Assembly (NCBI RefSeq): GCF_033954835.1
Contig: NZ_CP121471.1
Coordinates: forward strand, 992,001 to 1,056,000
Length of the DNA stretch: 64,000 nucleotides
From: Thiorhodovibrio frisius
GTDB lineage: Bacteria; Pseudomonadota; Gammaproteobacteria; Chromatiales; Chromatiaceae
Reading direction: 5' to 3'
Of this stretch, positions 60,244 to 64,000 are shown piece after piece; positions within the stretch are counted from its first letter, which is position 1; every line of letters starts with the position of its first letter. Under the pieces are notes generated by a model. That model was not told the origin of the DNA and searched no databases. It saw only the letters and a list, made by a program, of their open reading frames with translations. Made by a program: the position numbers and the translations under genes.

Positions 60244-61356
60244 ATGGATGCATTGCTTTTCACCGCCGCCGAGACCTTCCACGCCGCGCGTCGGCTTGCC
60301 AACCTGCCGGCGGGGCATCGCGCGAGGGCTGTGCATGGACATGGTTTTGGCGTCAAGATCCATGCGGATCTGCGCGAGCGCGGTGATCTTGGGGCTGGAA
60401 CCGAAACGCGCGCGCTCGGCGATGTGCTACGGCAGGCGAGTGCGGCGCTGGATTATCAGGATCTGAACGCTTTCATCGCGGAGCCCGGCGATCTGGGCAT
60501 CGCCACCTGGTTGGGCGAGCGCCTGGTCGAGTCCCTGCATCCGGGCCGGCTCGCCGCTCTGGGATTGAACAGCACCGCCTGGCAGGGCGTGACTACAGTC
60601 GCTGAGGCGCCAACGCGCGGCTGGCGGCGTTATCGCTTCGAGGCCGCGCATCGATTACCCAGTGTGCCCGAGGGGCATCCCTGCGGGCGCATGCACGGGC
60701 ATGGTTTCGAGGTAACGCTGCATGCTGATCTTGCTCCGGACGATCCAACAGGCTTGTCCGGCTATGACAAGTTGGATGCCGCTTGGGCACCGCTTGCGCG
60801 CCAATTGCATCATAGCTGCCTGAACCTCCTGTCGGGGCTTGAGAATCCGACCAGCGAGCTGCTTTGCTTATGGCTGTGGCAGCGCCTTGAGCCGGAGCTG
60901 CCCGGGCTGCGTCAGGTGATGGTGCGCGAGACGCGCACGGCGGGTTGCTGTTACGACGGACAGCGGTTTCGCATCTGGAAGGATCTGTTCTTTGAGAGCG
61001 CGCTGCGCTTTGGCGAGCTGCCTGAGGCTGATCCCTGGCATGGTCTGCATGGTCACAGTTATGCGCTGCGTTTGATGCTCGGTGCGCCTCTGGACGAGGT
61101 GCTGGGCTGGACGGTGGATTTCGGCGATGTGAAAGTGCTCTTTAAACCGGTGTATGCGCGGCTCGATCACTTTGATTTGAGCACACTGCCTGGGCTGCAA
61201 CGCCCAGGGGTGGCGGAGCTGCTGCACTGGATTGCCGGGCAGGTTGCCGATGTCTTGCCGCAGATCGATGGGATTGCGCTAAACCCAACCCCGGGGTGCG
61301 GGGCATCGCTGAGTTTGGCTGGTGCTGATCATGGTCTGACGTTGCCGGCGTTATGA
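60244..61356 (+). CDS. queD: triple-domain 6-carboxytetrahydropterin synthase (QueD) fusion
   Basis: 370 residues with three QueD-like domains in line. Domain 1 (about 1-125) has zinc histidines H13, H31, H33 but alanine in place of the catalytic cysteine. Domain 2 (about 127-240) is closest to E. coli QueD: H136, C147, H151, H153 and E229, but LHH instead of the catalytic LDH. Domain 3 (about 247-350) keeps LDH (307-309), H269 and H271, but lacks the first histidine and the cysteine. The catalytic set is thus complete only if domains cooperate, or domain 2 works alone. ATG 60244 is the start. It makes 6-carboxytetrahydropterin, the QueE substrate. Confidence 0.85.
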   Translation: MDALLFTAAETFHAARRLANLPAGHRARAVHGHGFGVKIHADLRERGDLGAGTETRALGDVLRQASAALDYQDLNAFIAEPGDLGIATWLGERLVESLHPGRLAALGLNSTAWQGVTTVAEAPTRGWRRYRFEAAHRLPSVPEGHPCGRMHGHGFEVTLHADLAPDDPTGLSGYDKLDAAWAPLARQLHHSCLNLLSGLENPTSELLCLWLWQRLEPELPGLRQVMVRETRTAGCCYDGQRFRIWKDLFFESALRFGELPEADPWHGLHGHSYALRLMLGAPLDEVLGWTVDFGDVKVLFKPVYARLDHFDLSTLPGLQRPGVAELLHWIAGQVADVLPQIDGIALNPTPGCGASLSLAGADHGLTLPAL

Positions 61357-61397
61357 GTCACGGCGGTGCCCAATTAGCGCGGCAAGGGGTGTGATCT

Positions 61398-62048
61398 GTG
61401 GCCTATCAGGTCCACGAGATTTTCCATAGCCTGCAAGGTGAAGGCGCGCGCAGCGGGCGCTCGGCGCTTTTCTGTCGCTTTGCCGGCTGTAATCTTTGGT
61501 CCGGGCGCGAGCAGGATCGTGCGGCAGCCATCTGTCGCTTCTGCGATACCGAGTTTCGTGGCACCCATGGCAGCGGGGGCGGTGTGTTTGCCTCGGCCGC
61601 CGCGCTGGCCGATCATCTGGGCGACCTTTGGCACTCGCAGACGAGCGGGGCTGAACGGCCCTACATTGTCTGCACCGGCGGGGAGCCGCTGTTGCAGCTC
61701 GATCAGCCGCTGATCGATGTCCTGCATGCCCGTGGTGGTGAAATCGCGGTTGAGACCAATGGAACCATCGAGCCGCCAGTGGGAATCGACTGGCTGTGTG
61801 TCAGCCCGAAAGCCGGGGCAACTCTGGTGGCAACCCGAGGCGATGAACTAAAGCTGGTGTTTCCGCAACCTGGACTGACGCCCGAGGCAGTTGAGGCTCT
61901 CGAGCAGCTCGAGTTCCGCGAGTTTTTTCTCCAACCCTGCGATGGACCCGAACGCGCGGCCAATATCGACGCAGCGCTGAGTTACTGCAAGGCCCACCCG
62001 CGCTGGCGGCTGAGCCTACAGTTGCACAAGCTGCTAGGGATCCGGTGA
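61398..62048 (+). CDS. queE: 7-carboxy-7-deazaguanine synthase
   Basis: 216 residues, a small radical-SAM enzyme. The cluster cysteines are C31, C46 and C49 in a CX14CX2C spacing instead of the usual CX3CX2C, a known variant of QueE. VHEIFHSLQGEGARSGR at the start and CTGGEPLLQ (glycine-rich SAM motif) are clear. It contracts the pterin ring to 7-carboxy-7-deazaguanine. The GTG start at 61398 has AAGGGG upstream. It closes the queC-queD-queE operon. Confidence 0.93.
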   Translation: MAYQVHEIFHSLQGEGARSGRSALFCRFAGCNLWSGREQDRAAAICRFCDTEFRGTHGSGGGVFASAAALADHLGDLWHSQTSGAERPYIVCTGGEPLLQLDQPLIDVLHARGGEIAVETNGTIEPPVGIDWLCVSPKAGATLVATRGDELKLVFPQPGLTPEAVEALEQLEFREFFLQPCDGPERAANIDAALSYCKAHPRWRLSLQLHKLLGIR

Positions 62049-62122
62049 GGCTGATGGTGCCAGCCATCCCGGACGACGAGTCCCCGGTGATTCAGCCCCA
62101 GTGATTCAGGCGCCCAGCCGGC

Positions 62123-62875
62123 TCAGTGCTGACGCTCGGAGGGGGAGGAGAGCAAGGACTGCGCCACCGAGCGGCTGCGCTGGGCTTCTTCCTCCTTGCC
62201 GTTGGCGGCCTGGGCCTCGGCCAGCACCTTCCATGCCTCAGGGTCGGTGGGGCTCAAGCGAATGGCATGCTCAAGGATGGTTTCGGCATCCTGGTGTTTG
62301 CCGGTCTGGGCCAGTAGGCGGCCGAGATTGTTGTAAGCGCCGGCGTATTGTGGGTCGAGCTTGATCGCGGTCAGAAAGGCTGCGGTGGCGGCTTCGGTTT
62401 GCTCCTGCATCATGAGCATGGCGCCGAGATTGTTGCAGGCGGCGGCATTGGAGGGGTCGAGTTCCAAACTGCGGTCAAAGGCGCTAGCGGCTTCTTCGAT
62501 GCGCTCGAGTTGGGTCAGTGCGACGCCGAGGTTGTAATGATATTCCGATGCATCGGGTTCAGAGGCCAGGGCGCGGCGGATGAATGTCAGCGCTCCTTCC
62601 GGGTCGCCGTCGTTGATTTTCAGCACCCCGAGTTGGTTGAGCGTGATGGGCTCGTAGGGGTCTTGGTTTAGCACCTCGCGGTAGAGGGTCTCGGCCTCAT
62701 CGATCTGGCCTGCTTCGTGCAGGCGGTCGGCCTGGCTGATCATTTCTGCCAGTTCGGTCGGGATGTGGCGCTCCTTCGCGACCCGCGCGGCGTCTTCGCT
62801 GAGCCCGGTTTCGTCGGCTTGCGCGTCGGTCTGGGTCTCGGGCAAGGCGTCTTTGGGCATGAAAATCTCAGCCAT
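62123..62875 (-). CDS. tetratricopeptide repeat protein
   Basis: 250 residues. From about residue 40, five to six TPR units follow (for example EAETLYREVLNQDPYEP, YHYNLGVALTQLERIEEA, ACNNLGAMLMMQEQTEA). No signal peptide is visible, so it is probably a cytoplasmic scaffold. The partner is unknown. It is convergent with queE. Confidence 0.85.
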   Translation of the reverse strand: MAEIFMPKDALPETQTDAQADETGLSEDAARVAKERHIPTELAEMISQADRLHEAGQIDEAETLYREVLNQDPYEPITLNQLGVLKINDGDPEGALTFIRRALASEPDASEYHYNLGVALTQLERIEEAASAFDRSLELDPSNAAACNNLGAMLMMQEQTEAATAAFLTAIKLDPQYAGAYNNLGRLLAQTGKHQDAETILEHAIRLSPTDPEAWKVLAEAQAANGKEEEAQRSRSVAQSLLSSPSERQH

Positions 62876-63197
62876 GGTCGTGGGTCCTCAAGAGCTTCAG
62901 TGTTCTGGCGAGCGCGCGATCAGTGCTGGACGCGGCAAGTTGGTGGGGGCTTGGCATGGCTGCGAGACCCTCGGGGTTGGGGCGCATGATCGGCGCGATT
63001 TCTATCAGTCTGTGCGAATTCGTCCAGTATTTCCAGCATTAACGCCCGCAAAGCGCGAAAACTTGACCGTCGTGGCGCTCTTGGGGCTCGAAAGCGGGGT
63101 TTGACCAATTCTGTGGTCTGCTGGGTGTCCCTGCATCTGTGGTATAGTCGCGGGCTGATTTTTTGCTAACCGGCGCAAGAGTCGGGGAGAGGTCTAG
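62876..63197. other. intergenic region with likely yajC promoter
   Basis: No gene is seen. An extended -10 box TGGTATAGT lies at 63140-63148, with no good -35. GGGGAGAGG (63184-63192) is the yajC ribosome site. Confidence 0.4.
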
Positions 63198-63530
63198 ATG
63201 AACTTTTTCATTTCCGATGCCATGGCCCAGGCTGAAGGGGCGGCGGGTCCGGCTGATTCCTTTCTTGGTCTACTCTTTCCTATCGGCCTGATCATTATTC
63301 TCTACTTTTTAATGATTCGCCCGCAGATCAAGCGCCAAAAGGAGCACAAGGCGCTGGTGGATGGGCTGAGCAAGGGGGATGAGGTGATTACCATGGGTGG
63401 AGTGGCCGGTCGTATTGTCGATATCGGTGACAATTTCGCCCAGTTGGAGGTCGCCGATGGGGTGACCATTAAAATCCGCCGCGCGTCGGTGGAGGCCGTG
63501 TTGCCCAAGGGTTCACTAAAGGAACTCTAG
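63198..63530 (+). CDS. yajC: Sec translocon accessory subunit YajC
   Basis: 110 residues, normal length. One membrane segment (about 26-42, GLLFPIGLIIILYFLMI) is followed by RPQIKRQKEHKALVDGLSKGDEVIT-type sequence, the YajC core. It binds SecDF-YidC. Usually tgt precedes yajC; here the preQ0 genes queC, queD and queE are close by instead. secD follows on the same strand. Confidence 0.96.
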   Translation: MNFFISDAMAQAEGAAGPADSFLGLLFPIGLIIILYFLMIRPQIKRQKEHKALVDGLSKGDEVITMGGVAGRIVDIGDNFAQLEVADGVTIKIRRASVEAVLPKGSLKEL

Positions 63531-63692
63531 CATCATCTGCGCGCTGGCGTTTGGCGGTGGCGTGCTGATTTGGTGCATGAACGAACGAAAGGCGAGTGGG
63601 TCGTTGGGGTCGGTCCGGAGACGGACTGACTCTGCATCGCCCCTCAGCCGCCTTCTCATTCTACTACTATCCCCAATTGCAACAATTCTGCA

Positions 63693-64000
63693 ATGAATCA
63701 TTATCCGCTGTGGAAAAATCTGCTGATTCTGGGTGTCGTCCTGGTCGGGCTGGTGCTCGCGCTGCCCAATTTGTTCTCTCAGGACCCCTCGATCGAAATT
63801 ACCGCCGAGCGTGGTGTCGAACTCAATGATGGCAGCATCGCCGAGATTCGCGCAGTGTTCGAGAATGCCGACGTCCCGGTAAAGGGCATCGAGCCGCTCG
63901 ACGGCGACCGGCTGCTTGCGCGCTTTCGCACTTCCGGCGAGCAGTTGCGCGCGCTTGAGGTGATGGAGACCACTCTGGCCGACCGTTACCGTAGCGCACT
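63693..64000 (+). CDS. secD: protein translocase subunit SecD (3' partial)
   Basis: Only the first 102 codons are in the window. NHYPLWKNLLILGVVLVGL starts the protein with its first membrane segment, followed by ALPNLFSQDPSIEI, as in gammaproteobacterial SecD. The rest lies beyond the right edge. The position after yajC is the standard one. It helps to pull exported proteins through SecYEG with the proton gradient. Confidence 0.93.
   Translation, partial: MNHYPLWKNLLILGVVLVGLVLALPNLFSQDPSIEITAERGVELNDGSIAEIRAVFENADVPVKGIEPLDGDRLLARFRTSGEQLRALEVMETTLADRYRSA

Noticed and set aside
63101-63148. TTGACC as -35 box for yajC
   Set aside because: It is 36 nt from the TATAGT box, far outside the usual 16-18 nt spacing.

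Overview
This 64-kb window is GC-rich chromosomal DNA of a nitrogen-fixing gammaproteobacterium. The order nifH-nifD-nifK-nifT-ferredoxin-nafY, the minCDE and dapCDE clusters, dnaX-ybaB-recR and yajC-secD all point to Gammaproteobacteria. A purple sulfur bacterium of the Chromatiaceae type is the most likely source, but this is inferred from gene style and neighbourhood. No photosynthesis or sulfur-oxidation gene lies inside the window.

Layout. 1-6206: an envelope and signalling group (5'-truncated ABC transporter, membrane Ser/Thr kinase with a zinc ribbon, secreted VWA protein, glycine-zipper lipoprotein, M48 peptidase). 6305-8628 (minus): glutathione reductase and a peroxiredoxin-glutaredoxin hybrid. 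8812-13831: surface-sugar genes (nucleotidyltransferase, SpsF-like cytidylyltransferase, PseG-like hydrolase, ATP-grasp enzyme, PseI-like synthase). 13877-17173: a small defence segment with a MazF-type toxin-antitoxin pair and a complete BsuBI/PstI-type restriction-modification system. 17252-19336: a PilZ protein, a gene-poor stretch and a Gfo/Idh/MocA oxidoreductase. 19484-25466: nif operon with a NifA site and a sigma-54 promoter. 25559-31233: 4.5S RNA, dnaX, ybaB, recR, a HIT protein, minC, minD and minE. 31230-34622 (minus): dapE, dapD and a DapC-like aminotransferase. 34743-43055: VOC protein, gltX, sulfotransferase, DUF2189 membrane protein, an ATP-grasp/isoaspartyl-peptidase pair and the betaine-lipid pair btaB/btaA. 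43395-48417: ScsB/DsbD-like reductase, redoxin, Kbp-like BON-LysM protein and a polyphosphate:AMP phosphotransferase. 48428-53330: a decayed accessory region marked by two copies of an approximately 88-bp repeat, a frameshifted GIY-YIG gene, a nuclease-like gene that has lost its normal start, and an AlbA_2/ATPase protein. 53366-64000: class V aminotransferase-fold protein, a 1539-residue membrane protein of unknown function, queC, a three-domain QueD fusion, queE, a TPR protein, yajC and the start of secD.

How the genes work together. The nif genes encode the nitrogenase structural proteins, a dedicated ferredoxin and the cofactor carrier NafY; the rest of the nif set must lie elsewhere. The three que genes cover the route from the GTP-derived pterin to 7-cyano-7-deazaguanine. 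The dap genes supply meso-diaminopimelate and lysine. The 8.8-13.8 kb cluster probably makes and activates a pseudaminic-acid-like sugar, although the early PseB/PseC/PseH steps are not here.

The points most worth following up are the triple QueD fusion with its catalytic residues spread over degenerate domains, the large duplicated-module membrane protein, the repeat-bounded decayed island, the ATP-grasp/isoaspartyl-peptidase pair, and the paired leader hairpins in front of nifD and nifK. All family names come from motif recognition by eye; no database search was possible.
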